From assembly GCA_964370775.1 (NCBI GenBank), contig CAYJKT010000003.1:66272-130271 (forward strand): 64,000 bases of DNA. Reading direction: 5' to 3'. The stretch is from SIG603 sp964370775. GTDB taxonomy: Bacteria; Bacillota; Clostridia; Oscillospirales; Acutalibacteraceae. The position numbers and the translations under genes are program-made. Shown here piece after piece: positions 25,210 to 34,398 of this stretch. Every line of letters begins with the position of its first letter. The first letter of the stretch is position 1. Below the pieces are notes generated by a model. It did no database searches. It saw nothing but the letters and a program-made list of their open reading frames with translations, and had not been told where the DNA came from.

Positions 25210-25704
25210 TTATTCTGTTACACTGTTGTTAAATGCTGTAACTATCTCGTCTTTAGTCTCGCTATCAAAAATTAGGTACATAACATATACACCAGATTGA
25301 TAAACAGAGGCATTTTCAACGTTCTCATATTCTTCTGGTAAATAATCTGCATATGTTTGCTTAATATCAGCTTGATTTTGCATAGAAGTTTCAACTTGTG
25401 ACTTTAGAGTTTTAGCGTCTTCCTCTGAATTAGCCTTAATAATTCCAATTTCATTTAATGAAGTGCTAACGGCTGATGTATTCACGGCAAAAGACTCAAC
25501 TATTTCAAAGTCAACGTCTGATAAAGCCTCTGCCTTAACTCTTGCATCGTCCATAGTGGCCATGCTGTTTAATTCGTCTTCAAAATCTTTCATAGTTTCA
25601 GTCATAACTTCGCCCGCACTTAAATCACTGCGGTAAGAAACTTCTGCGCTACAAGCTGTGAAAGTCATGATAATTGCTATAATTGGTAAAATAATTTTTT
25701 TCAT
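25210..25704 (-). CDS. DUF4358 lipoprotein
   Basis: 164 residues: lipoprotein signal ending MTFTACSAE, then one compact domain with KAEALSDVDFEIVESFAVN and a C-terminal GVYVMYLIFDSE strand, as in DUF4358. Function unknown, but the family is found next to MBOAT/DHHW/SGNH genes in Clostridia, so it may be a subunit or assembly factor of the O-acetylation complex (inference). Gaps of 12 and 3 bases to its neighbours. Confidence 0.83.
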   Translation of the reverse strand: MKKIILPIIAIIMTFTACSAEVSYRSDLSAGEVMTETMKDFEDELNSMATMDDARVKAEALSDVDFEIVESFAVNTSAVSTSLNEIGIIKANSEEDAKTLKSQVETSMQNQADIKQTYADYLPEEYENVENASVYQSGVYVMYLIFDSETKDEIVTAFNNSVTE

Positions 25705-25707
25705 ATT

Positions 25708-26742
25708 CTATTCCTCAAATTTATGTGTTTTTATGAAGTCTAACTCCGCTTGTAGACCTGCCGGACTAAGGTGCAATTCATCCCCATTGTGTAGTTCATA
25801 TTTCAAATCACCGTTTTCATTTTGGAAAATTGGTGCAGAATTTAAGAACTTAATTCCCATTTGATCGCACATCTTAGCAAAAAGATAGTTAGCTTTGTTT
25901 ATTCTTGTGTTTGAAAGGCTTATTTTATACTCGTAATTTTCTCCAACTGGGAATACAGATTGAACTATTATTTTAGTATCTGGTGATGCCTCCATTATTG
26001 AGTTAAGAAGTTTTACGTATTCTCCTACATAATATTCAACATCATCTTCAATATAGAATCCAATTCCATTTAGACCTAGAGTAATTACCATATATTCAGG
26101 CTTATACATTGCGGCTGCATCTTTAATAAGCATATCCTCAGAATAACCTGTGTCTATATTGTAAGTATTTATTTTTCCTATGTCATTGTTTGCATTTGTC
26201 AGCATTAAAGTTCCGCTAGTTGGTGTCCAAACTTGCTCTTTTCCTGCACTGTCTGGCAACATATCATAGAACATTAAACCATAAGTAGTTGACTCTCCAA
26301 CGAAAACTATGTCTCTGATATAGTCGTCTCCTGCGTCTTCTGTTTCAGTCAATATTGTGTCTGGGAACATGCCATCTAGGCTAAATACACCTTGTGTAAA
26401 ATCTATACCATCTGTAGAAATATCTATTTCAGACATGTCTGTGATAGTTTGAGTTTTTTCAGGTTCCGGTGTAGGCGTTGGTGCTACACTTGATTGTGGT
26501 TCTTGTGAGCTTTCGGTTTCTTGTTGTGAAGATTCTTCTTGACTACTCACGATAGGCATTTCACTACTTTCTTGCAAAGGCATTATTTTACTAAAGTCAA
26601 ATAATAAAACAAATGCCAAAAAAACGCCCGCTACTAATATTACGCATATCTGGAATATAATAGCCGCATTTCTTGCGAAAAAGCCACGTGAATATCCATA
26701 GCTATAATCATTATCTTTATCGTATTTTTTTTTGTTAAACAT
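25708..26742 (-). CDS. Membrane-anchored SGNH/GDSL hydrolase
   Basis: 344 residues: short cytoplasmic start rich in Lys and Tyr, one transmembrane helix (about 27-50), a Ser/Glu/Pro linker (55-95), then an SGNH domain (130-340). Block I is DIVFVGESTTYG with the nucleophilic Ser, and block V is DELHLSPAG with the Asp and His. An acetylesterase or acetyl transfer enzyme acting on the same polymer as the MBOAT system. First gene of the operon. Confidence 0.85.
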   Translation of the reverse strand: MFNKKKYDKDNDYSYGYSRGFFARNAAIIFQICVILVAGVFLAFVLLFDFSKIMPLQESSEMPIVSSQEESSQQETESSQEPQSSVAPTPTPEPEKTQTITDMSEIDISTDGIDFTQGVFSLDGMFPDTILTETEDAGDDYIRDIVFVGESTTYGLMFYDMLPDSAGKEQVWTPTSGTLMLTNANNDIGKINTYNIDTGYSEDMLIKDAAAMYKPEYMVITLGLNGIGFYIEDDVEYYVGEYVKLLNSIMEASPDTKIIVQSVFPVGENYEYKISLSNTRINKANYLFAKMCDQMGIKFLNSAPIFQNENGDLKYELHNGDELHLSPAGLQAELDFIKTHKFEE

Positions 26743-26836
26743 TCATATTCTCCTATGTGCTATTATTCTACTTAATTCTACATTATTTTATTTTCTTTGT
26801 CAAGGAAAGATGAAAGTTTTAATTTGTATTCTCTGT

Positions 26837-27610
26837 TTATACCATAAACTGGTTTTTTTTGTTATATAGTGTCATGTATCCTAAATAAAGAGACATAAAA
26901 ACAGACAAACAAACTACGGCAGAAATGCAAATTAACACAGATATTTGATATACAATTGCATTTGTTGGTAATTCGCCTGATAATATCTGTCCTGTCATCA
27001 TGCCTGGGAGTGAGACTATTCCCATTCCTAACATTGAATTAAGCGTAGGCAAAAGGGCTGTCTCTAGTGCAGAGTTTACCATTGGCAACAAAATTTTCTT
27101 AGGAGTAGCCGATTGATTTAGTAAGGTTTCAATTTGAAGTTTTGATTCTTTTATTTTAGCCATAAAAGACTTTACCCCTAAAGAAATTCCTGTCATTGCG
27201 TTTCCTAAAATCATTCCGCTAATAGGTATGATATACTGTGGGTTAAACACGTTTTGTCCTATTACCACTCCAACAAAGAAAAGGATTATCAGCAATGCCG
27301 AACTTATAAGACTTAAGGCTATAATTAACTTAAATTTTTTGTTAAGCCCCTTATTAACAGAGAAAATTCTGCTAAGGGCAAAACCTAGCATTGCAACAAT
27401 ATAAAGGCTTACTAATATCTCCGATGGATTTTCTATTAAATACATTAGTATGTAGCCAGCAATTGTCAGTTGCAATGTCATTCTAATGCTTGCAATTACA
27501 AGTAGTTTAGTTTGTTTAATCTTTGCTATTTTCATGATTATGCTTACAATAATCAATAATATGTATATCAAAACAAAATTAATTAGGCTTATTACAACTG
27601 CGTTATCCAC
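26837..27610 (-). CDS. FetB/YbbM-like ABC exporter permease (UPF0014)
   Basis: 257 residues, seven or so transmembrane helices, with the family segment LNSMLGMGIVSLPGMMTGQILSG split by the loop typical of UPF0014 proteins. Homologues (FetB in E. coli, STAR2/ALS3 in plants) pair with a small ATPase and export iron or protect from metal and peroxide stress. Start at a GTG (27610) with GGAGGTGA upstream, overlapping the ATPase stop by 8 bases. Confidence 0.88.
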   Translation of the reverse strand: MDNAVVISLINFVLIYILLIIVSIIMKIAKIKQTKLLVIASIRMTLQLTIAGYILMYLIENPSEILVSLYIVAMLGFALSRIFSVNKGLNKKFKLIIALSLISSALLIILFFVGVVIGQNVFNPQYIIPISGMILGNAMTGISLGVKSFMAKIKESKLQIETLLNQSATPKKILLPMVNSALETALLPTLNSMLGMGIVSLPGMMTGQILSGELPTNAIVYQISVLICISAVVCLSVFMSLYLGYMTLYNKKNQFMV

Positions 27611-28217
27611 TAACGTCACCTCCAAGTAAAATTATATTCTTAGCAAATTTATCTACTATATCTTTATCGTGGCTTATGATTATAAGAGTTTTCTCTTTTG
27701 CAAATTCAATTATGTTAGAAAGAACTCTTTGAGCTACCTCTTTATCGAGTGCGCTTGTTGGTTCATCTAGCATTATTACATTTGATGGCATAGAAAGACA
27801 AATTGCTATGTATACTCTTTGTTTTTCACCACCAGAGAGCGAGTCACAGTTTTTATCAAGGTCAAAATTTGCCTCACAAATATTCAGATACTTTTTCATC
27901 TCTTCTTCTGTAATTTTACAATCGCAATAATTATTAAAGCTTACAAAATTCTCTTTTATAGTTTCTGCAAACAAAAATGGTGTCTGTGATATTAGTTTAA
28001 TTTCTTTTCTAAGTTTTATAGTGTCATATTCATCAAGTAATTTTTCATTGTAGTAAACCTTTCCTGCACTAGGGTTTGCAGTGGCATTAAAAATTTTTAG
28101 AAGAGTGCTTTTGCCACAACCGCTAGGTCCTACTAAAAAATTGACTGTATTCTTTTCTATTAATATATCGGGATACTCAATAAAATTCATAAATTTTAAA
28201 TTTTTTGTCTTAATCAT
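27603..28217 (-). CDS. FetA/YbbL-like ABC exporter ATPase
   Basis: 204 residues, shorter than most ABC ATPases, as is usual in this family. Walker A GPSGCGKSTL, signature LSGGEKQR and Walker B VIMLDEPTSALD. Cytoplasmic partner of the UPF0014 permease. Divergent from a PadR regulator, which may control it. Confidence 0.9.
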   Translation of the reverse strand: MIKTKNLKFMNFIEYPDILIEKNTVNFLVGPSGCGKSTLLKIFNATANPSAGKVYYNEKLLDEYDTIKLRKEIKLISQTPFLFAETIKENFVSFNNYCDCKITEEEMKKYLNICEANFDLDKNCDSLSGGEKQRVYIAICLSMPSNVIMLDEPTSALDKEVAQRVLSNIIEFAKEKTLIIISHDKDIVDKFAKNIILLGGDVSG

Positions 28218-28236
28218 AAAATCCCCATTCTTTCAC

Positions 28237-28265
28237 TTGATTTTTAACTTTTTCTGTTGTATAAT
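28237..28265 (+). promoter_or_regulatory. Promoter of the PadR gene
   Basis: TTGATT, 17-base spacer, TATAAT, followed by about 60 bases of leader before the ATG at 28327. Confidence 0.7.
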
Positions 28266-28326
28266 ATACGTAACTAAATTAGATATCGGTTTTCGTTATT
28301 AATATAATAACATACGGAGGATAAAA

Positions 28327-28629
28327 ATGCAAGACCCAATTTTAAGAAAACTTTTTTTAGGTTTTATACAGATACATATTCTACACCACGCAAAAAAAGC
28401 ACCTGTTTTTGGTGCTTTTATGACAGAAGAACTTAAAAACCACGGCTATGACATTAGCCCTGGAACTTTATATCCTATTTTTCACAATCTTGAAAAATAC
28501 GGGCTTCTTTCGTCTTACACACAAGTGGTAGACGGAAAAACACGTAAATACTATAAAATAACAACACAAGGTGAAGCCACCTTAAAAGAAGCTAAAAACA
28601 AGGCTGAAGAACTCACAAAAGAACTTTAA
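28327..28629 (+). CDS. PadR family transcriptional regulator
   Basis: 100 residues, the short PadR class. Winged helix with GAFMTEELKNHGYDISPGTLYPIFHNLEKYGLL split across helices 2-3 and DGKTRKYYKIT as the wing. Usually a ligand-responsive repressor of an adjacent transporter; here it is divergent from the FetAB-like genes. GGAGG-preceded ATG. Confidence 0.9.
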   Translation: MQDPILRKLFLGFIQIHILHHAKKAPVFGAFMTEELKNHGYDISPGTLYPIFHNLEKYGLLSSYTQVVDGKTRKYYKITTQGEATLKEAKNKAEELTKEL

Positions 28630-28632
28630 TTA

Positions 28633-29331
28633 TTATAAAAATTTATCAAAATTATTAAATTCTACTTTCAGCTTATCGATGGCTCTTTTTTCTAATCTTG
28701 ACACATAAGATCTTGAAATTTTCATATGTTTTGCAACCTCTCTTTGTGTTAAAGGTTTTTGTCCATATAGGCCATATCTCAAAATTAAAATTTTCTTTTC
28801 TCTGCCAATTAAATTCTTTTCTATGAATTTGTACAGATTAGCAGACTTAATTTTTAAATCTATGTCGTCTACAATATTATCATCATGATACATTGTGTCT
28901 ATAATTGTCAAGGCGTTTCCGTCTTTATCGCTGTCTATTGGCTCGTTAAGAGATATATCTTGCGAACTTTTTTTAAGGCTTCTAAAGTGCATTAAGACCT
29001 CGTTTTCTACACATCTCGAAGCATAACTTGAAAGCCTAGTTCCTTTGTCGGGTTTAAAGCTATCTATAGCTTTTATAAGACCTATAGTACCAATAGATAT
29101 TAAATCGTCTTGTTCGCTTCCTGGAGTATAATATTTTTTTATTACATGAGCTACCAATCTTAGGTTATGCTCAATTAATTTTTGTCTTGCGTTTAAGTCT
29201 CCTTTACTCATAAGCTCTAAGTACTTTTTCTCATCACTAGCAGACAACGCCTTTGGGAACGACCCTGCCCCAGTAACGTGAAGCACAAACATAATCAGCG
29301 ACGAGAACAATTCAAACAAATTATATATCAT
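28633..29331 (-). CDS. sigK: RNA polymerase sigma-K factor
   Basis: 232 residues, full length and uninterrupted. The hydrophobic start (NLFELFSSLIMFVLHVTGAGSFPKAL) is the pro-sequence of mother-cell sigma factors. Region 2 shows LIEHNLRLVAHVIKKY and DLISIGTIGLIKAI; region 4 ends QREVAKHMKISRSYVSRLEKRA. Controls late mother-cell genes. There is no skin-like insertion, so no recombination is needed to build the gene. It converges with the padR gene (3-base gap). Confidence 0.93.
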   Translation of the reverse strand: MIYNLFELFSSLIMFVLHVTGAGSFPKALSASDEKKYLELMSKGDLNARQKLIEHNLRLVAHVIKKYYTPGSEQDDLISIGTIGLIKAIDSFKPDKGTRLSSYASRCVENEVLMHFRSLKKSSQDISLNEPIDSDKDGNALTIIDTMYHDDNIVDDIDLKIKSANLYKFIEKNLIGREKKILILRYGLYGQKPLTQREVAKHMKISRSYVSRLEKRAIDKLKVEFNNFDKFL

Positions 29332-29533
29332 TTCTACACCTCATTTCATAAACATTTATATGCGTTTTATCTTAGAATTTATACGAAATAATATATCTTC
29401 AAAAATAATATATAATTAATACTAAATATACCTGTATAGTATGTATATGTTTGTATTTACACACAATTTATTTTTTAGGTTGAGTATGATATAATTACTA
29501 TATATCTTAATTTATAATCTAATGGAGTTTTCA

Positions 29534-30838
29534 ATGTTAAATAAATATAGAGACTGGTTGCAAAATACACCAGTACAAAAAAAGTTTTTACCAACACAAA
29601 TATTAATAGTTTTGTTCGTTGTAATGATCAGCCTAGGTGCAATTTGGTCTGTAGTAACAATAAATCAAATGTCACATAAAGTATTTACCGAAAATGTAGA
29701 GAATACAGAACAATTAAATGAGATAATCAGAACCATGTATCGTTGTAGAGTTGGCGGAAGAGATATTCTTTTGCAAGAGGACGAGGAAATGGTTCAAGTT
29801 TTGTATGACCAATACATAGAGGATTTTAATACACTAGACACCTTAATGGATGAATATTTAGATAGACTTAATGGTGAAGATCAAGAAGTTTTTAGCTTTA
29901 TTATAACAGAGAAAAATAAATATAAAGATAGCATGATTTTATCCGCAGATATTAAAATGGATGGCGGAGACTATGATTTAGCATTGGAAGCCTTGCAGAT
30001 TGTTACCCCTATAGCCACCGCTTTTTTCGACAGCGTTGACAATTATTTAGCTCAAGAAAAACAAATAATGGAAGAAGTTTTAATCGAAAACGAAGTAGCT
30101 GTAAATATGTCTTTGATAATGTCTGTAATAGTGTTAATAGTGGTAATTATTCTTCTTTTACTATCGATGAGAATTTTCACTAAGAGCATGAGCCGTAATC
30201 TTGAAGAGCTTGAGTCCTCGGTTTCAGAAATTGCAACAACTGGAAACATGAGCGTAAAAATACCTGATCATCTATTCACTAAAGATGAAGTGGGAAGCAT
30301 AGCAAGAGTTGTAGATGAACTTAAAACCATGTTGCTTGAATATTCTTTTAAAGATTCACTTACAGGCGGATACAACGCAAAAGCATATCACCATGAATTA
30401 GTAGAACTGTTCGAGAATGACGATAGAAAAAAATTCTGGTGTGCTATTTTTGATATGAATAACCTTAAAATGATTAACGACAAATTTGGGCATATTGATG
30501 GTGACCTTGTAATTAAAAAAGCTTACTCAATATTGATGTCTAGTTTTGGTAAATATGGAAAAATTTACAGGGTAGGCGGCGACGAATTTGTGGCTATACT
30601 TAAGGATTGTACAGAAGTCGATATTGAAGCTGCCGTTACTAATATGAATAATAAAATTGAGCGTGAGAATAGAGGCGCTGAATATTATTTCTCGCTAGCG
30701 TGGGGTTATGAAGAGTTCACAGGTAAAAGCAGAGACGAGTTCAACAAGCATTTCAATGATGTAGACAAAAAAATGTATAAGAACAAGAATGAACTCAAAC
30801 GCCAAAGGTATCAATCGAGGGTATCCTCGACAATATAA
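29534..30838 (+). CDS. Membrane diguanylate cyclase (GGDEF)
   Basis: 434 residues: transmembrane helix (about 18-42), extracellular four-helix sensor (45-190), second helix (192-215), HAMP (216-270) and a GGDEF domain (275-430). The active-site motif is intact in RVGGDEFVAIL, and substrate residues precede it (FDMNNLKMINDKFGH). Makes c-di-GMP at the membrane. The domain opens with SLTGGYNAKAY, where family members usually have LTGLxNR. Start at 29534, 7 bases after GGAG. It is followed 11 bases later by a ferredoxin-ArsC fusion, an unusual operon partner. Confidence 0.88.
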   Translation: MLNKYRDWLQNTPVQKKFLPTQILIVLFVVMISLGAIWSVVTINQMSHKVFTENVENTEQLNEIIRTMYRCRVGGRDILLQEDEEMVQVLYDQYIEDFNTLDTLMDEYLDRLNGEDQEVFSFIITEKNKYKDSMILSADIKMDGGDYDLALEALQIVTPIATAFFDSVDNYLAQEKQIMEEVLIENEVAVNMSLIMSVIVLIVVIILLLLSMRIFTKSMSRNLEELESSVSEIATTGNMSVKIPDHLFTKDEVGSIARVVDELKTMLLEYSFKDSLTGGYNAKAYHHELVELFENDDRKKFWCAIFDMNNLKMINDKFGHIDGDLVIKKAYSILMSSFGKYGKIYRVGGDEFVAILKDCTEVDIEAAVTNMNNKIERENRGAEYYFSLAWGYEEFTGKSRDEFNKHFNDVDKKMYKNKNELKRQRYQSRVSSTI

Positions 30839-30849
30839 GGAGAATTAAT

Positions 30850-31503
30850 ATGAGTCAAACTTGGTATCCTGTCATAGATTATGATAAATGTATAGGTTGT
30901 ATGGCATGTAACGATATGTGTAAACATGGAGTTTATAAGCCTAAAGAGGATGGTTCTGCACCAAAGGTTGTTTATGGCAATGGTTGTGTGCATGGTTGCC
31001 ATGGCTGCGAAAAACAATGTCCTGTAGAAGCTATTCATTATCATGGCGACGACGGTAGTTTAGATTTAGATTATGATTATGAAAACTATAAGCCAGAGAT
31101 AAAGTGTGAGGGCAAGCCTAAAGTAGCCTTTGTTTGTAACCATAACTCATGCAGAAGCCAAATAGCTGAAGCCTTAGGTAAAATTTTGGCATCTGATGTG
31201 TTCGACAGCTATTCAGCCGGAACAATAATTAAGAGCCAAATTAACCAAGATGCAGTAAGGCTAATGAAAGAGATTTACGATGTTGACATGGAAAAGACAC
31301 AGTTTAATAAGACTGTAGACGACATTCCACAGCCAGATGTAGTTATATTTATGGGTTGCAATGTAAGTTGCCCTAACGTACCCTGTCAGTACGCCGAAAA
31401 CTGGGGACTAGACGACCCTAGCGGCAAAGATGATGAAATGTTCAAGTTCACAATTTCATCAATAGCACAGAACATGCAAAAACTAAAAGAAAAACTTAAA
31501 TAA
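30850..31503 (+). CDS. Ferredoxin fused to an ArsC-type phosphatase/arsenate reductase domain
   Basis: 217 residues. Residues 10-62 are a two-cluster ferredoxin (CIGCMACNDMCKHGVY and CVHGCHGCEKQCPVEA). Residues 88-215 are the low-molecular-weight phosphatase/ArsC fold with the P-loop FVCNHNSCRSQIAEA, then CNVSCPNVPC and NWGLDDPSGKDD, which are typical of thioredoxin-linked arsenate reductases. The fusion suggests that electrons come from ferredoxin instead of thioredoxin (inference). Arsenate is the first candidate substrate; no other ars gene is visible. Translational start has AAGGAG. Confidence 0.85.
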   Translation: MSQTWYPVIDYDKCIGCMACNDMCKHGVYKPKEDGSAPKVVYGNGCVHGCHGCEKQCPVEAIHYHGDDGSLDLDYDYENYKPEIKCEGKPKVAFVCNHNSCRSQIAEALGKILASDVFDSYSAGTIIKSQINQDAVRLMKEIYDVDMEKTQFNKTVDDIPQPDVVIFMGCNVSCPNVPCQYAENWGLDDPSGKDDEMFKFTISSIAQNMQKLKEKLK

Positions 31504-31510
31504 TAACAAA

Positions 31511-31541
31511 GTGGCTATCTTAACCGATAGCCACTACATTT
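31511..31541. terminator. Bidirectional terminator between convergent operons
   Basis: 9-bp stem (arm GTGGCTATC, 31511-31519 and 31526-31534), loop TTAACC, then TACATTTTTATTT on the plus strand. Confidence 0.8.
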
Positions 31542-33071
31542 TTATTTATTTCTATTTTTTATAGCCTCTAGTAAATGTTTAAACTCTGCTGTTTTAAATG
31601 TGAACAATATTACTATTACATTAGGCACTACGGCACATATTAAAACTTTTACGCCAAACGCCAGATACATATTCTCAAGCCCTATTAACGAACAGAGAAA
31701 CACTGTAGAAAAATACGCTATCAACATTATTAAAAACCTTAGAATATAAGTTTTAAAGTAATGCATGGCTGAAACCTTAAAATAATTCTTGAATATTATA
31801 CAAGGCTCTTTCCACCAAGCGTACACAAAGTGAGCAAGAACAGTTCCTAGTATAATTCCGGCTAAGCCAAAATAATAGCCTAACACTATAGAGAAAACAA
31901 GGTTAAACAGCGCAGATGTAAGAGTTATATATTGAGTCATTTTAAATAGACCAGCTGTCTCTCTAAACACCCAAATAGTTTGGCGTATATTGGTCTTATA
32001 AAAGTTAAACATGCAAATAACAAGAACAGTTGTAGACAAAATATAATCTTCACCAAACATAATTCCAATAAAATCTGAAAGTGCTACAGCAAATGCTACA
32101 GTTATAAATGAGGTAACACAAAAGTTAAAATAATCAAGTATTTTATAGTAGTGAAAATGACTACTCTTATCTTTTTCTGTAACAATTAGGTTTCCAACTG
32201 TTGCCTTGATGCTCTCGAACACTATATTTATAACAGTTGTGAGCGATGAAAGAATTAGCAAATAGTTAGAATAATATCCAACTGTAACTGTTCCTACAAA
32301 CAATGTTATAAGTAAGCTATCTGTATTAGTTTGAATAGTTCCACAGAATTTATACAAAAACAATGAGCCAAAATTCTTTGTAACTTCTTTTTTTTCAGCC
32401 GCTGTAAGTGTAGTTTTTGTTGTCTTTAAATAAGGGTAAAGCTTATGAGCCTTGGCGTTTAATATAATATTATTTGCAACATTCATCACTAAAGCAGCAC
32501 TTATATAGATAAAATAATCTTGCAAAAAATACAGAATTGAAACTTGAACTATAAAATTAACTAAATTATAGACAATTTGAATTTTATTTACAACATAACT
32601 TTTTTGGTCTGCCTTAATTAATATAGACCTATAAACAAATAAATATGAAGATGCAGTAGTCAGCAAAACTATTATGTAATAAAGCTCTGTATTTGGTATT
32701 TCTACATCCATATTAATAAGCAAGTCTAAAAAAGGAAGAACCGCTAAACCTGCTACAACTATCGCTACCGCTATTCCTATAAATATCTTCTTAAAAAAGG
32801 CTATTAGTGCTGAAATTTTTGCCTCGTCATTTTCAGCCAATGGTTTATAAAGGCTAAACATTAAAGCTGTAGAAATTCCAAGGTCTGATAAAGACAATAT
32901 TCCAAGAATGTTAGAAAAAAGTCCGTTTAAACCTAAGAAATATTCGCCTAACATGTGTATAAAAACTACACGAGACAAGAACATTACCAAAATGTTAAGC
33001 ACAGTAAGTATAACCGACGAAGATATGTTCGCTACAGCTTTTGCCTGTGTGGATTTTTCAACATTTTTCAA
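31542..33071 (-). CDS. Polysaccharide flippase (Wzx-like)
   Basis: 509 residues, about 14 transmembrane helices, in the MOP flippase superfamily. The first helices carry the usual FLSRVVFIHMLGEYFLGLNG segment with a conserved Arg. Moves lipid-linked repeat units across the membrane. Pairs with the pyruvyl transferase encoded 20 bases upstream. Together they could complete the capsule system whose control operon is at 10-16 kb, although they are 16 kb away. Confidence 0.9.
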   Translation of the reverse strand: MKNVEKSTQAKAVANISSSVILTVLNILVMFLSRVVFIHMLGEYFLGLNGLFSNILGILSLSDLGISTALMFSLYKPLAENDEAKISALIAFFKKIFIGIAVAIVVAGLAVLPFLDLLINMDVEIPNTELYYIIVLLTTASSYLFVYRSILIKADQKSYVVNKIQIVYNLVNFIVQVSILYFLQDYFIYISAALVMNVANNIILNAKAHKLYPYLKTTKTTLTAAEKKEVTKNFGSLFLYKFCGTIQTNTDSLLITLFVGTVTVGYYSNYLLILSSLTTVINIVFESIKATVGNLIVTEKDKSSHFHYYKILDYFNFCVTSFITVAFAVALSDFIGIMFGEDYILSTTVLVICMFNFYKTNIRQTIWVFRETAGLFKMTQYITLTSALFNLVFSIVLGYYFGLAGIILGTVLAHFVYAWWKEPCIIFKNYFKVSAMHYFKTYILRFLIMLIAYFSTVFLCSLIGLENMYLAFGVKVLICAVVPNVIVILFTFKTAEFKHLLEAIKNRNK

Positions 33072-33091
33072 TTAATCGTCCTCCACTTAAA

Positions 33092-34183
33092 CTATTTTAT
33101 TACGCTGTCTAAAACTGACATAAGTTTCTTATAATTATCAGCAAAAGGAGAGTTATCATATTTTACATTTTCAAGTTCTAACAATTTATCAAGCGACGTT
33201 TCATCAAATGAAATGTTTCCATCTGTACACACAACATAAGGCACTGCATTTAAAGTAGCGTCATATACACCTGAAATTTTACGGCTTACATTGTCAAATG
33301 CAAGACAAGGTGAATTAGACACAACCGCAAAAAGCATTCCATGAAGTCTATCTGTCACTACAAGATTATATTTAGAGAATTGTGCAAATTTTTCTTTTAC
33401 TAACTCATTTCTTTCTTCTACTGTGTAGATTTTACGATCTAAAACAGTGTCGGTATAGTTTATTTCATAGCCTAGTTCAATTAGTCTATTCTTAATTTCA
33501 TCAATCGCCTTGTGCTCTAGCTTTTCTTTGTCTGTTCTAAAACAGAAAAGCACATTTTTTTTGTCTTGCTTGATAACATCCGCCTGTATGAACGTTACTA
33601 AATCACAATTCAAATGACAAATCTCTTTATTCTCAACTACTTGTTCAATCATAAATTTATAAGATTTTTCATCTCTTAAGAAAATTTGTATGTTGTTACA
33701 CTGATTTATTCTTGTCTTAAATTTAGCTAGCGCCTTTGCACCATAATCATCTTTACTGAAAAACACGGTTTGTGGTAAAATTATCAAAGGGTTATTTTTA
33801 CCAAACTCTAAAGCGTTCAAAACAGACATTTGTTCTAACCACCAAAGTGTGCCTATAAAGCCACCACCACTGATAATTAATACATCATCATTTTGAATGT
33901 TTCTTTTCACAACATCACTAATCTCAAAGCATAACTCAGTTGTAATTTCAACTATATGATATTTATCAACATATTTTTCGAGTATTTGCCTTTGTGCCAC
34001 TGCAATAGCGTGATCGCCTAAGTTTCCGTGAGTCGGCGAATTAAAGATAAATATACATTTACCCTTTTCTTCTCTTGCTATTTTTACATCTTGCAAGAAT
34101 TTTTTTGTCATAGCAACTCTTTGAGCATGCCCTATAAACAATACTTTTTTGACAAATTTGTCAACACTATAAGGAAGAATCAT
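33092..34183 (-). CDS. Polysaccharide pyruvyl transferase family protein
   Basis: 363 residues. The N-terminal motif NSPTHGNLGDHAIAVAQ and the C-terminal VTDRLHGMLFAV are diagnostic for this family (CsaB/ExoV/EpsO type). It would add a ketal pyruvate to a surface glycan, giving negative charge. First gene of a two-gene unit with the flippase. Confidence 0.88.
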   Translation of the reverse strand: MILPYSVDKFVKKVLFIGHAQRVAMTKKFLQDVKIAREEKGKCIFIFNSPTHGNLGDHAIAVAQRQILEKYVDKYHIVEITTELCFEISDVVKRNIQNDDVLIISGGGFIGTLWWLEQMSVLNALEFGKNNPLIILPQTVFFSKDDYGAKALAKFKTRINQCNNIQIFLRDEKSYKFMIEQVVENKEICHLNCDLVTFIQADVIKQDKKNVLFCFRTDKEKLEHKAIDEIKNRLIELGYEINYTDTVLDRKIYTVEERNELVKEKFAQFSKYNLVVTDRLHGMLFAVVSNSPCLAFDNVSRKISGVYDATLNAVPYVVCTDGNISFDETSLDKLLELENVKYDNSPFADNYKKLMSVLDSVIK

Positions 34184-34331
34184 ATTAGCTCCTAAAATTA
34201 AAAAATTATAATTTATCTTTTACTTTAATATATTATATCACATAAGTTCCAAAAATACAAGCTTATAATAACTTTTAATTCGTTAAAATGTTTAATGTTA
34301 AATAATTCTAAAAAAATTAATAATTTTCTAG

Positions 34332-34360
34332 TTGACTAATTATCAATTTAGTTATATAAT
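34332..34360 (+). promoter_or_regulatory. Promoter of the regulator-xylA operon
   Basis: TTGACT, 17-base spacer, TATAAT. The spacer contains an imperfect inverted pair TTGACTAATTATCAA that could be the operator of the LacI-type regulator. Confidence 0.75.
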
Positions 34361-34398
34361 ATGTGTGTTCGAGCAAACTTCTAGTAAAGGAGGCAAGA

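Noticed and set aside
28633..29331. A skin-like interruption of sigK
   Set aside because: The sigK frame is continuous from the pro-sequence through region 4, so no element is inserted.
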